From NCBI RefSeq assembly GCF_001514285.1, contig NZ_KQ949032.1, positions 310,001 through 374,000 of the forward strand: a DNA stretch of 64,000 nucleotides, read 5' to 3'. The DNA is from Streptomyces sp. DSM 15324 (GTDB lineage Bacteria; Actinomycetota; Actinomycetes; Streptomycetales; Streptomycetaceae). Shown here piece by piece: positions 14,889 through 21,807 of this stretch. Numbering within the stretch: position 1 is the stretch's first letter; every line of letters starts with the position of its first letter. The notes beneath the pieces are model-generated. The model searched no databases, was not told the DNA's origin, and was given only the letters and a program-made list of their open reading frames with translations. A program made the position numbers and the translations under genes.

Positions 14889-16127
14889 ATGAGCTCTTTT
14901 CTGGAATCATTCTCAAGCCACTGGCGAATGAAGAAAGATGAACTCTCACGAGCGCTCAAAGAGTGTCTAGTTGTGATCGATTCCAGTGTTCTGCTGGATC
15001 TTTATCGCGTCACACCGACCGCCAGAGATGAAATGATCAAAAGCCTACTCACCGTGGAGGAAAACCTCTGGGTGCCACATCAAGTTGCACTTGAGTTTCA
15101 TCGAAACAGGATTGAAGCGGCACGCGATCAACTTGCTTTTTATGATGAGACGTGCAAGTCGCTAGAGACTGCACAGAATCAAGCGCTTCAAAGACTAAAC
15201 GAGTTCGCAAAGCGATCAGCTCTCGACGACAAGGAAAAGAGTAAGCTCAAAGAGCCGCTTGAAAATGCTTTTCGCGTAGCTATCGAACGAGTCAAAACCC
15301 ATCAAGGAGTATTCGACCTAACGATCAGTAAAGTTCTAAACGATGACCCCGTACTGAAGGCACTGGCGAAGCTTTTCGATGGAAAGGTTGGTATGCCCCT
15401 CCCTAAAGAGGCATACGTCAAGGCGCAAGCCGAAGCTGCCCGCAGGCGGGATGATCGGATACCTCCAGGATACAAAGATAGGGCAAAAAGGACTAATCCC
15501 GACGGGGATTACCTATGGTGGGAACAAACTCTCATCAAAGCGGCGGAAGTTGGTAAATCTGTTCTCATTGTCTCCAACGACGAGAAGGAAGACTGGATAA
15601 ATAAACGCCTCGACTTCCCCCTAGGGCCGCGTGAGGAGTTGGTTGAGGAAATGCGGCAGCGTGCGGATGCATCCTTGCGGATCGTTAATTTCGCCACCTT
15701 CCTGGAGGCAGTCAGGCTGGGTGCCGCAGTATCAGTGAGCCGTGAAACCCTATCTCAAGCTAATATTGCTAGACGGCAGGGCGAGGAGCAGGCCAATATT
15801 CTTCGATTGAGCTCTGCCATCGTTGACGAGTATGAGGCGTTCCTTCTCCGCGTGATTGAGAGGAGAGAGAATGAACTCAGAGGCAAGATCGCGGAAAGAG
15901 CCGAGAGTCCTGACGACTCAGAAGCGAAAGAAGTGCTGGATAATCGAATTTCATCAAATCAATACGCGATCGACATGTACAGAATTCAGCTATATAAACT
16001 GCGAGAGGCTGTCGAGGGAGCTGCCCGTCTGGGTGGTGACCTTATTTTGCATGTCGAGAACAAGGCTTTGCGGCGTTCGCTTCTTGACCGCTCATACAAG
16101 GCAAGGAAGGAGGGTTCAGCATCGTGA
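14889..16127 (+). CDS. PIN-like domain nuclease (PIN_8/DUF4935 type), low-GC cargo gene
   Basis: 412 residues. The ATG at 14889 follows AAGGAGGGG; a TTG at 14871 would place that site inside the gene. The PIN-like fold is suggested by VVIDSSVLLDLYR (Asp31), an acidic residue in ALEFHRNR (Glu69), DGDYLWWEQTL (Asp205/207) and LIVSNDEKEDW (Asp231), the four acidic positions expected for a metal-dependent RNase. Between and after these lie long charged helices, including a C-terminal coiled-coil-like region (about 300-400). Base composition is far lower in GC than all neighbours and uses AT-ending codons (AAA, GAA, TTT), a sign of recent transfer. A defence or toxin role is an inference from family and location. 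Confidence 0.75.
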   Translation: MSSFLESFSSHWRMKKDELSRALKECLVVIDSSVLLDLYRVTPTARDEMIKSLLTVEENLWVPHQVALEFHRNRIEAARDQLAFYDETCKSLETAQNQALQRLNEFAKRSALDDKEKSKLKEPLENAFRVAIERVKTHQGVFDLTISKVLNDDPVLKALAKLFDGKVGMPLPKEAYVKAQAEAARRRDDRIPPGYKDRAKRTNPDGDYLWWEQTLIKAAEVGKSVLIVSNDEKEDWINKRLDFPLGPREELVEEMRQRADASLRIVNFATFLEAVRLGAAVSVSRETLSQANIARRQGEEQANILRLSSAIVDEYEAFLLRVIERRENELRGKIAERAESPDDSEAKEVLDNRISSNQYAIDMYRIQLYKLREAVEGAARLGGDLILHVENKALRRSLLDRSYKARKEGSAS

Positions 16128-16339
16128 GGTCGGCGGAGCGGCCTTGGGTGGGAACTGCTTTGGCGCGACCGCGAAGATCATGGCCCCGTAAGTTTCCGGC
16201 GCCTCGGGAAGTCTGTGGACCTGCCCGGTAAAGCACGACGTTGGCGCCATGATCTGCGAGGCTCGCGCCAAAGTGGCTCCGTAACTGCCTGTTCTCTATC
16301 CGCTCGCACGGTCGGACAGGTTCGAACGGGACCCTGGTT

Positions 16340-17360
16340 CGGGTGAGTTGTCCGGGGTGAGTGCATGAAGGAAGGGCCTCTTGGTAGCTCGCGGATGTCG
16401 AGTCCAGCGAGAAGCAAGAGGCCCTGTTGTCGAAGTGTCGCGTGGTCGTGGTGGCCGAGTCCAGTTCGTCCACTCGTGGGTGTGACTGCCTCGCCCACAG
16501 GTTCGGGAACGCGGTCGACCGGCCGCAGCGCCGGCCCCGATACGGCTCGGACATGAGCGATGCCGAGTGGGCCGTGGTGAGGGACCTGCTGCCGGTTCCG
16601 GGCTGGCTTTCGGGCCGCGGCGGGCGTCCGGAGGGCTACTGCCACCGGCAGATGATCGACGCAGTGCGCTATCTCGTCGACAACGGCATCAAGTGGCGGG
16701 CGATGCCCGCGGACTTCCCGCCCTGGCCGCGCGTCTATGCCTTCTTCGCCCGCTGGCGGGACACGGGACTGGTAACCGAGCTGCACGACCGGCTGCGGGA
16801 AGCCGTCCGCGCCGGTGAAGGCCGCAGCGCCGAGCCGAGCGCGGGGGTCGTGGACTCGCAGTCGGTGAAGGCGGACGCCACCGTCACCTTCGGCTCACGG
16901 GGCTTCGACGCGGGCAAGAAGATCAACGGTCGCAAGCGGCACCTGCTCACCGACACGCTCGGACTTCTCCTGGCCGTGCTGGTCACACCGGCGTCCGTGA
17001 CCGACCGGGACGGCGCCCGGTCCCTTCTGCCAGCGGCGGCCGGCCGCTTCCGGCGGCTGGCGCGGGTCTGGGCCGACGGCGGCTACACCGGCCACCTCAC
17101 CGACTGGACCAGTCAGCATTTCGGGCTCGTCCTCGACATCGTCCGCCGCAGCGAGGATGTCCGCGGGTTCCAGCCACTGCCCCGCCGCTGGGTCGTCGAA
17201 CGGTCCTTCGCCTGGTTTCTGCGCAGCCGCCGCCTGGTCCGGGACTACGAACGACGCACCGACACGAGCGAAGCCGTCATCCGCTGGTCGATGATCGCCC
17301 TCATGAACCGCCGCCTGGCCGCACAGCCTCATCAGTGCGCTGTTCTGCCGGCAGGGTGAA
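16340..17360 (+). mobile_element. IS5-family insertion sequence
   Basis: A transposase of the IS5 family with about 90 bases of upstream sequence, including the complementary segments GGGCCTCTT and AAGAGGCCC (16374-16424). I could not find convincing terminal inverted repeats or a target duplication by eye, so both ends are approximate. It sits inside the AICE cargo between the PIN-like gene and an opposing ORF that it seems to truncate. Confidence 0.65.
16427..17359 (+). CDS. IS5 family transposase
   Basis: 310 residues from TTG 16427, or 268 from ATG 16553. The DUF4096-type N-terminal domain reads SDMSDAEWAVVRDLLP, with MIDAVRYLVDNGIKWRAMPADFPPW, followed by the DDE domain: VVDSQSVKA (first Asp), VWADGGYTGHL (second Asp) and the YREK-like VVERSFAWFLRSRRLVRDYER carrying the catalytic Glu. 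All three acidic residues are present, so the enzyme looks intact. The upstream SKCRVVVVAESSSSTRGCDCLAHRFG segment reads in frame and may belong to the protein. Its 3' end converges with, and overlaps, the minus-strand ORF at 17301. Confidence 0.88.
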   Translation: MSKCRVVVVAESSSSTRGCDCLAHRFGNAVDRPQRRPRYGSDMSDAEWAVVRDLLPVPGWLSGRGGRPEGYCHRQMIDAVRYLVDNGIKWRAMPADFPPWPRVYAFFARWRDTGLVTELHDRLREAVRAGEGRSAEPSAGVVDSQSVKADATVTFGSRGFDAGKKINGRKRHLLTDTLGLLLAVLVTPASVTDRDGARSLLPAAAGRFRRLARVWADGGYTGHLTDWTSQHFGLVLDIVRRSEDVRGFQPLPRRWVVERSFAWFLRSRRLVRDYERRTDTSEAVIRWSMIALMNRRLAAQPHQCAVLPAG

Positions 17361-17774
17361 CCTCCCGGGCTTTGTCTCCACCAGCCAGCCCCGTTCCACC
17401 AGCCTCTTCAACCGTGCTCTCGCGCCCTCGACGCGTGAGGCCGAGGCACTGTCCCAGCCGAGCACCACGGCCGCCCGCCGGGCACCCAGCCCGTCACCCC
17501 CGGCCTCGGCCGCGGCTGCCATCACCGCCTGGTAGTCCACCGACAGGTCTTCGACCCCGGCCGCGTTCTGTCGATGCGGCACCGCACGGCGCGGGCCCAC
17601 CGGCTTCCTCGGCGACGGGCCAACGACCGTCTCGGCCGGCTGCTCCTCGGCGAGCGCTTCCAGATACTGCTCGAGGCCGATCGTCCGAAGCCTGAGAGCC
17701 TCCTCGGCATCCGCCACCCCCACGCCGACTCGATCAGCAACGAGTCGAGACTCCCGCCACAGCCGCAATCTCAT
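17301..17774 (-). CDS. Conserved hypothetical protein with a C-terminal winged-helix-like segment, possibly truncated by the IS
   Basis: 157 residues from ATG 17772-17774 (an ATG at 17852 would add 26). The N-terminal helix reads MRLRLWRESRLVADRVGVGVADAEEALRL; the C-terminal half (DYQAVMAAAAEAGGDGLGARRAAVVLGW, then ARLKRLVERGWLVETKPGRFTL) looks like a winged helix. Similar proteins accompany transposase genes in Streptomyces as accessory ORFs, to my recollection. The last residues are read from the end of the converging IS, so the original C-terminus may have been replaced. Function unknown. Confidence 0.5.
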   Translation of the reverse strand: MRLRLWRESRLVADRVGVGVADAEEALRLRTIGLEQYLEALAEEQPAETVVGPSPRKPVGPRRAVPHRQNAAGVEDLSVDYQAVMAAAAEAGGDGLGARRAAVVLGWDSASASRVEGARARLKRLVERGWLVETKPGRFTLPAEQRTDEAVRPGGGS

Positions 17775-18093
17775 GCCTGACCAGCAGAATCCGCACACGG
17801 CATTCGGAAAGCGAACGACCTCTAAAGCCGTGGAGCCGGCTGCCCCAGCCACGACGTACCCGCCTCTGGCGGCAAGCGGCTGATTGCTGTAGCGCGCGGC
17901 ACGGTCGCCGGCCGGGCTGGAGCGGGACGGAGGCAGGAGCGCAGGCCCGGCCGGGGGCCGGGCCGCGCGCGGGGAGCGGAGCGAGCCGCCTTGAACCCTT
18001 GGAGAAAGTTTGAATCATGGTCGTGGCGGTTGGTGATGATCACTGCGGCTGACGGGTCCGGCTCCGGTTGCCTCGTGGTGTAGAACCCTGGTT
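17775..18093. other. Intergenic region before the regulatory cassette
   Basis: No gene or clear hairpin recognised. It must hold the promoters of the divergent ORFs at 17774 and 18094. Confidence 0.4.
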
Positions 18094-18945
18094 ATGGGGA
18101 GTGCGCGGCAAGATCGGATGAAGGCGCTGGGGGCGCGTCTTCGTGGGCTCCGGGCTGAGGCCGGTCTGACTGGTGCTGTGCTGGCTCAGCGGGCCGGTGT
18201 CGGCCAACCGACCGTGTCGAAGGTGGAGACAGGCCGGATGGTCCCCAGCGCTGACGTCCTGGATCGCCTGTCTCGTGCTCTCGGCCTCGATGAGTCGACC
18301 ACTCGGGAAGTCCGTGACCTCCTGGGCGCCGTGGAAGCCGCGCCGCACGCTGTCGAGACTCCTGGTACTGAGGCACCCGTCGCGACGACCCTCGACGGGG
18401 TGGTGCGGTCGGCTCGGCTGATCCGTTCCTTTCAGTGCGTCGTCCTACCGGCCATGCTCCAGAGCGCCGAGTACGCCCGGCACGTCTTCGACAGTGCGCC
18501 AGCCTCCACTCCTGAGGGTGTCGGTCGTGCGGTTGCTGCCCGTGTGGAGCGGCAGAGTCTCTTGTACGAGCCTGGGCGCGAGTCGGTGTTCGTGCTGACC
18601 GAGGGTGTATTGCGCACCTGGCCCGGGAGTCCTGCGCTGATGCTCGCCCAGCTTGACCGGCTCCTGGCCGTAGAGAGTCTGAGCACGGTCCGACTCGGCG
18701 TCATCCCCTGGCGTCAAGCTGTACCCGTCATGCCTCGTCATGGGTTCACCCTGTCTGACACGGGTGCGGTCGTCGTCGAGACCTTCCGCGGTGAGCGTGT
18801 GCTGGACGACTCCGCGGAAGTCGCCGCGTACGAGGAGACGTTCAGCCGCTTCGAGGAAGCCGCGACCTTCGGGTCTGACGTGCGGGAACTCCTTCTCCAA
18901 GTGATGAAAGACTTCCGGGACCTGGACCGCTCCGCCACTCGTTAG
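18094..18945 (+). CDS. XRE-family HTH regulator with DUF5753 (WhiJ-like)
   Basis: 283 residues. The N-terminal Cro/cI-type helix-turn-helix covers about residues 9-64: LGARLRGLRAEAGLTGAVLAQ, AGVGQPTVSKVETGRM. The remaining 180 residues match the DUF5753 pattern of the WhiJ/AbaA-A family, including PAMLQSAEYARHVF, LLYEPGRESVFVLTEGVLR and LGVIPWRQAVPVMPRHGF. In Streptomyces, such proteins are usually encoded beside small DUF397 proteins or HATPase anti-sigma-like genes and influence development or antibiotic production. Here an HATPase gene follows directly. Palindrome GAGGAAT-A-ATTCCTC right after its stop (18945-18959) may be its operator. Confidence 0.9.
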   Translation: MGSARQDRMKALGARLRGLRAEAGLTGAVLAQRAGVGQPTVSKVETGRMVPSADVLDRLSRALGLDESTTREVRDLLGAVEAAPHAVETPGTEAPVATTLDGVVRSARLIRSFQCVVLPAMLQSAEYARHVFDSAPASTPEGVGRAVAARVERQSLLYEPGRESVFVLTEGVLRTWPGSPALMLAQLDRLLAVESLSTVRLGVIPWRQAVPVMPRHGFTLSDTGAVVVETFRGERVLDDSAEVAAYEETFSRFEEAATFGSDVRELLLQVMKDFRDLDRSATR

Positions 18946-18959
18946 AGGAATAATTCCTC
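18945..18959. promoter_or_regulatory. 15-bp palindrome, possible operator of the DUF5753 regulator
   Basis: GAGGAAT-A-ATTCCTC, perfect dyad. The half-site AGGAATA recurs at 18987-18993 in the promoter region of the HATPase gene. Confidence 0.45.
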
Positions 18960-19009
18960 AAGATGCCTGGCTCGCTGGTTCCACCTAGGAATACTCTGCT
19001 GACTGCATT

Positions 19010-19025
19010 GTCTAGCCCCCTAGAC
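19010..19025. promoter_or_regulatory. Element-B operator site 1 (GTCTAG-N4-CTAGAC)
   Basis: GTCTAGCCCCCTAGAC, perfect 6-bp arms, just upstream of the HATPase start at 19044. Same motif as sites at 19563, 21303, 21348, 21390 and 24941. Confidence 0.7.
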
Positions 19026-19043
19026 GTAGAGGGAGTGTTCCGC

Positions 19044-19445
19044 ATGCCCAAAGAGTGGTCCCGCATCTTCCCCGGCCAAGTCTGGCAAGTCGCCGAAGCC
19101 CGTCACTTCGTCGCCGCCCTGCTGGAGGGTGAGCTATCAAGCCTCGTCGAGGATGCTGTCCTGGTCGTCGGAGAGCTGGCGGCCAACGCCGTACGGCACA
19201 CGCGGAGCGGCTGGTACCGCGGATGGTTCCTGGTGATCGTCGGCTTCACCGATGACGTCGTGCGGATTCAGGTCGTTGACCAGGGCGGCGACGAGGAGCC
19301 CATGGTGCGGAGTGTGAACGCTCCGCTGGACCAGGGCGGGCGTGGGCTGTTGCTCGTCTCGGCCTGCGCGAAAGACTGGGGCGTGAAGGATCGGCCCGCC
19401 GGCGGGCGCTGCATCTGGGCGGACCTGGCGCGGGTGGGCGCGTGA
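19044..19445 (+). CDS. ATP-binding HATPase_c protein (anti-sigma factor/serine kinase-like)
   Basis: 133 residues from the ATG at 19044, chosen because GGGAG lies nine bases upstream and the product then starts directly in the domain; 27 more codons are open back to 18963. N-box VGELAANAVRHT (Asn48) and the G1 box VVDQGGDEEP, then GGRGLLLVSACAKDWGV, are those of the RsbW/SpoIIAB-like HATPase_c_2 family. Members bind ATP and phosphorylate or sequester partners; many Streptomyces copies lack a known target. Its partner could be the DUF5753 regulator upstream or the sigma-r4-like HTH protein downstream. A GTCTAG palindrome precedes it. Confidence 0.88.
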   Translation: MPKEWSRIFPGQVWQVAEARHFVAALLEGELSSLVEDAVLVVGELAANAVRHTRSGWYRGWFLVIVGFTDDVVRIQVVDQGGDEEPMVRSVNAPLDQGGRGLLLVSACAKDWGVKDRPAGGRCIWADLARVGA

Positions 19446-19562
19446 TGGTGGCTCGTGCTTGCTTTGCGGGCGGCAGAGGGTGAGCCCCAAGGGCGTGCCT
19501 CGGCGCAGGGCTGGGTTCTATGTGGTTGGCGTCCGATCGGGACGGCGTCTCGCGCCCGTTCT

Positions 19563-19578
19563 GTCTAGGGCCCTAGAC
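19563..19578. promoter_or_regulatory. Element-B operator site 2
   Basis: GTCTAGGGCCCTAGAC, a perfect 16-bp palindrome 27 bases before the ATG of the HTH/sensor gene, where it would overlap the promoter. Confidence 0.75.
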
Positions 19579-19605
19579 TCCTGGGTACTGCTAGGAGGTG
19601 AAGTC

Positions 19606-20457
19606 ATGTCGGACGAGTTGCAGCGCATCATGGCTATCGAAGATCCGTACCTGCTCCTGAGGGAGGTCACGACCCGTTTGGCCGATGCCCAGCAGGAGGT
19701 GACCGAACTCGCCCGGCTTCGTCGCCGAGTGGTTCAGGACCTCCATGCTCAAGGGCTGTCGTACGCGCAGATCGCCACGAAGGCCGGTCTGAGCCGTGGG
19801 CGAATTCACCAGATCCGCCACACCGGACCGGCGCCGGAAGGTGCCTTCTTCGGGCGTGGGGCGGTCGTCATCGCGACTCCACTGCGGCGGGACGACGAAC
19901 GCGGGCGCACGGTCGTCGCTGTGGATGACGTCAGCTCCGGCAAGGGCCTGGAAGACCTCGCGCGGTCCTACGGTCTTGATGTCACCTCTGAGCACGTGCC
20001 GGTGAGCGGTGAGATCGACCTCAACCGTGAAGGCCTGGTCGTCGTCTGCGGCCCGCGCATGTCTCAGCAGATGTGGGACACGTACGCCCAGGATCCGGTA
20101 CTGCACTGGGAGCAGGCGGAAGACGGACCCTGGACCCTCGCCGACCGGCGAACCGGCACCGTGTACCGGTCCGGACAGGACAGCTATCCGGCCCGCCCGT
20201 ACGACGTTGGCTATGTCGGCAGGCTGCTCCGGCCCGATGGCAAGGGCTCGCTGCTTGCCCTCGCAGGTATCCACACGCAAGGTTCCCTCGGTGTGGTGCA
20301 GCTGCTCGCTTCTGACCTGAACGCCTTGTGGGGACAGGTGGGCGAGCATCGCTTCTCCACCCTGGTCGGCGTCGAGTACGACCCGGAGACCAGCGAACCG
20401 CGGTCCGTCGAACTGCTCACCCCCCTCTACCGGCACGACGAGGGGTCGGCGGCGTGA
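19606..20457 (+). CDS. Sigma-factor-like HTH protein with an uncharacterised C-terminal sensor-like domain
   Basis: 283 residues, ATG preceded by AGGAGGTGA. Residues 1-40 form a helical, probably coiled segment; residues about 38-72 are a sigma-70 region 4-like helix-turn-helix (VQDLHAQGLSYAQIATKAGL-SRGRIHQIRHTG). The remaining 200 residues are an alpha/beta domain I do not recognise, with GAVVIATPLRRDD, GLVVVCGPRMSQQMWDTYA and SLLALAGIHTQGSLGVVQLL; alternating hydrophobic strands and the conserved-looking GIHT-GS suggest ligand or protein sensing. Its TGA overlaps the GTG of the PP2C gene. Possible role: regulator that binds the GTCTAG palindromes, with its state set by phosphorylation; this is speculation from context. 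Confidence 0.75.
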   Translation: MSDELQRIMAIEDPYLLLREVTTRLADAQQEVTELARLRRRVVQDLHAQGLSYAQIATKAGLSRGRIHQIRHTGPAPEGAFFGRGAVVIATPLRRDDERGRTVVAVDDVSSGKGLEDLARSYGLDVTSEHVPVSGEIDLNREGLVVVCGPRMSQQMWDTYAQDPVLHWEQAEDGPWTLADRRTGTVYRSGQDSYPARPYDVGYVGRLLRPDGKGSLLALAGIHTQGSLGVVQLLASDLNALWGQVGEHRFSTLVGVEYDPETSEPRSVELLTPLYRHDEGSAA

Positions 20458-21275
20458 GGGTCACCCTCGCCTCTCTGCCCGCCGAACCGGGCCGAGAGAA
20501 CGAGGACTTCGCCGCCGCCGCTCCTGGCGCTGCTGTGCTCCTGGACGGCGCGGGCGTGGCCGGCGGGGAAACCGGGTGCGCGCACGGCGTCGCCTGGTTC
20601 TCCTCCACACTGGGCGGGCTGCTGCTGAGCGCCATCACGATGAATGCCGCCCGCCCCCTGTCTGAGTGCCTGGCCGACTCGATCCGCGCTGTCCGTTCCC
20701 TGCACGAGGACGGTTGCGACCTGGTCCACCGGGCCAGTCCGACCAGCACGGTCATCGCCGTACGCGCCCGGACCGGAGCCTTGGAATACCTCGTCCTCGG
20801 GGACTCGTCCCTCCTGCTGGCCGGCAAGGGGGGACAGGCAACCGCCGTCACTGATCAGCGGCTGGACGAGGTCGGCAAGCGGCTGCGCGGATCGGTTGAC
20901 GCGTTGCCCACGGGCTCACCCGAACATGCCGCCGCCCTGGCCGAGTACCGCGACGCCCTGACGGAGCTCCGCAACCGGCCGGGCGGCTTCTGGATCGCAG
21001 GGCCCGACCCGCGAGCTGCCGAACATGCCCTCACTGGGACGGCGCCTCTCGCCTCGCTGGCCTCCGTGACGCTGCTGAGCGACGGGGCAAGCCGGCTCGT
21101 CGACCGCTTCGAACTCACCACCTGGCGAGAAGTATTGGCGGTCGTCGACTCTTTCGGCCCCGCTCAGTTGATCCGCCGTGTGCGAGAAGCGGAGGCCGGT
21201 GACCCCGAGGGGCAGCGCTGGCCGCGCGGCAAAGCCCGGGATGACGCCACCGTCCTTCACTGGGCTCTGCCGTAG
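20454..21275 (+). CDS. PP2C-family serine/threonine phosphatase
   Basis: 273 residues from the GTG overlapping the upstream stop (GTGA at 20454-20457). PP2C motifs in order: GRENEDFA near residue 13 (the R-x-NED element), VLLDGAG (Asp31-Gly32, metal ligand), EYLVLGDSSLLL, VTLLSDGASR and the final KARDDATVLHW. The set of aspartates for the two-metal centre is complete, so activity is expected. No Ser/Thr kinase is encoded in the element; the phosphorylated partner may come from the HATPase (19044) or the host. Translational coupling to the HTH/sensor protein implies a fixed stoichiometry and a shared pathway. Confidence 0.85.
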   Translation: MRVTLASLPAEPGRENEDFAAAAPGAAVLLDGAGVAGGETGCAHGVAWFSSTLGGLLLSAITMNAARPLSECLADSIRAVRSLHEDGCDLVHRASPTSTVIAVRARTGALEYLVLGDSSLLLAGKGGQATAVTDQRLDEVGKRLRGSVDALPTGSPEHAAALAEYRDALTELRNRPGGFWIAGPDPRAAEHALTGTAPLASLASVTLLSDGASRLVDRFELTTWREVLAVVDSFGPAQLIRRVREAEAGDPEGQRWPRGKARDDATVLHWALP

Positions 21276-21302
21276 CTCCGGCCCGCCGTCTGAGACTCGC
21301 TC

Positions 21303-21405
21303 GTATACCCCCCTAGACAGTTGATGGGGTGTCGGTTTACTGTGGTCGTCAACCCCCCTAGACAGTTAGGGCGGGCCGCTCCCTGTGCTGTCTAGGGGGG
21401 TATCC
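21303..21405. promoter_or_regulatory. Element-B operator sites 3-5 upstream of the transfer operon
   Basis: Three versions of the GTCTAG palindrome: GTATACCCCCCTAGAC at 21303-21318, GTCAACCCCCCTAGAC at 21348-21363 and, inverted, GTCTAGGGGGGTATCC at 21390-21405. Each keeps one perfect half (CCCCTAGAC). The first two also share the following AGTT. They fill the region between the PP2C stop and the SCO3933-type gene. Confidence 0.7.
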
Positions 21406-21454
21406 AGTCCGAGCGGGGCCCAGCAGGGCACTGCCAACCAGTGAGGTTCAAGAA

Positions 21455-21802
21455 ATGCGTGTCATCCCCGTAGACGTCTCGGCCGCAACGCTGCTCGTCA
21501 CCAAGCTGCCGGAGGTCAAGGTGAAGGACCGTCAGACCGGTGAGGTTGCCATCGACCCGGCGACGAACCAGCGGCTCATGGTCCTGGAGCTGGTGTTTAT
21601 CGCGCAGGGCGGTTCGGACATGATCAAGGTCACCGTTCCCGAGGCCGGTATCGGTGAGGGCCTGGTGATGGGCGCCCCGGTCATCCTTTCCGGCCTCGTC
21701 GCCCGCCCCTGGGAGAGCGAGTTCGGCGGCCGGATGCGTCACGGCATCGCCTACCGGGCGGACGCGGTCATGGTCAACGCCCCGGCACCGGTGAGGGGCT
21801 GA
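21455..21802 (+). CDS. SCO3933 family regulatory protein
   Basis: 115 residues. The sequence MRVIPVDVSAATLLVTKLPEVKVKDRQTGE and the ending RMRHGIAYRADAV are typical of the small protein found just before the FtsK-like tra gene in many Streptomyces AICEs and named after SCO3933. It is thought to regulate transfer, without biochemical proof that I know of. It looks like a small beta-rich protein with no membrane helix. It stands six bases before the GTG of tra, forming one operon whose promoter region carries three GTCTAG-type sites. Confidence 0.82.
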   Translation: MRVIPVDVSAATLLVTKLPEVKVKDRQTGEVAIDPATNQRLMVLELVFIAQGGSDMIKVTVPEAGIGEGLVMGAPVILSGLVARPWESEFGGRMRHGIAYRADAVMVNAPAPVRG

Positions 21803-21807
21803 CCGCA

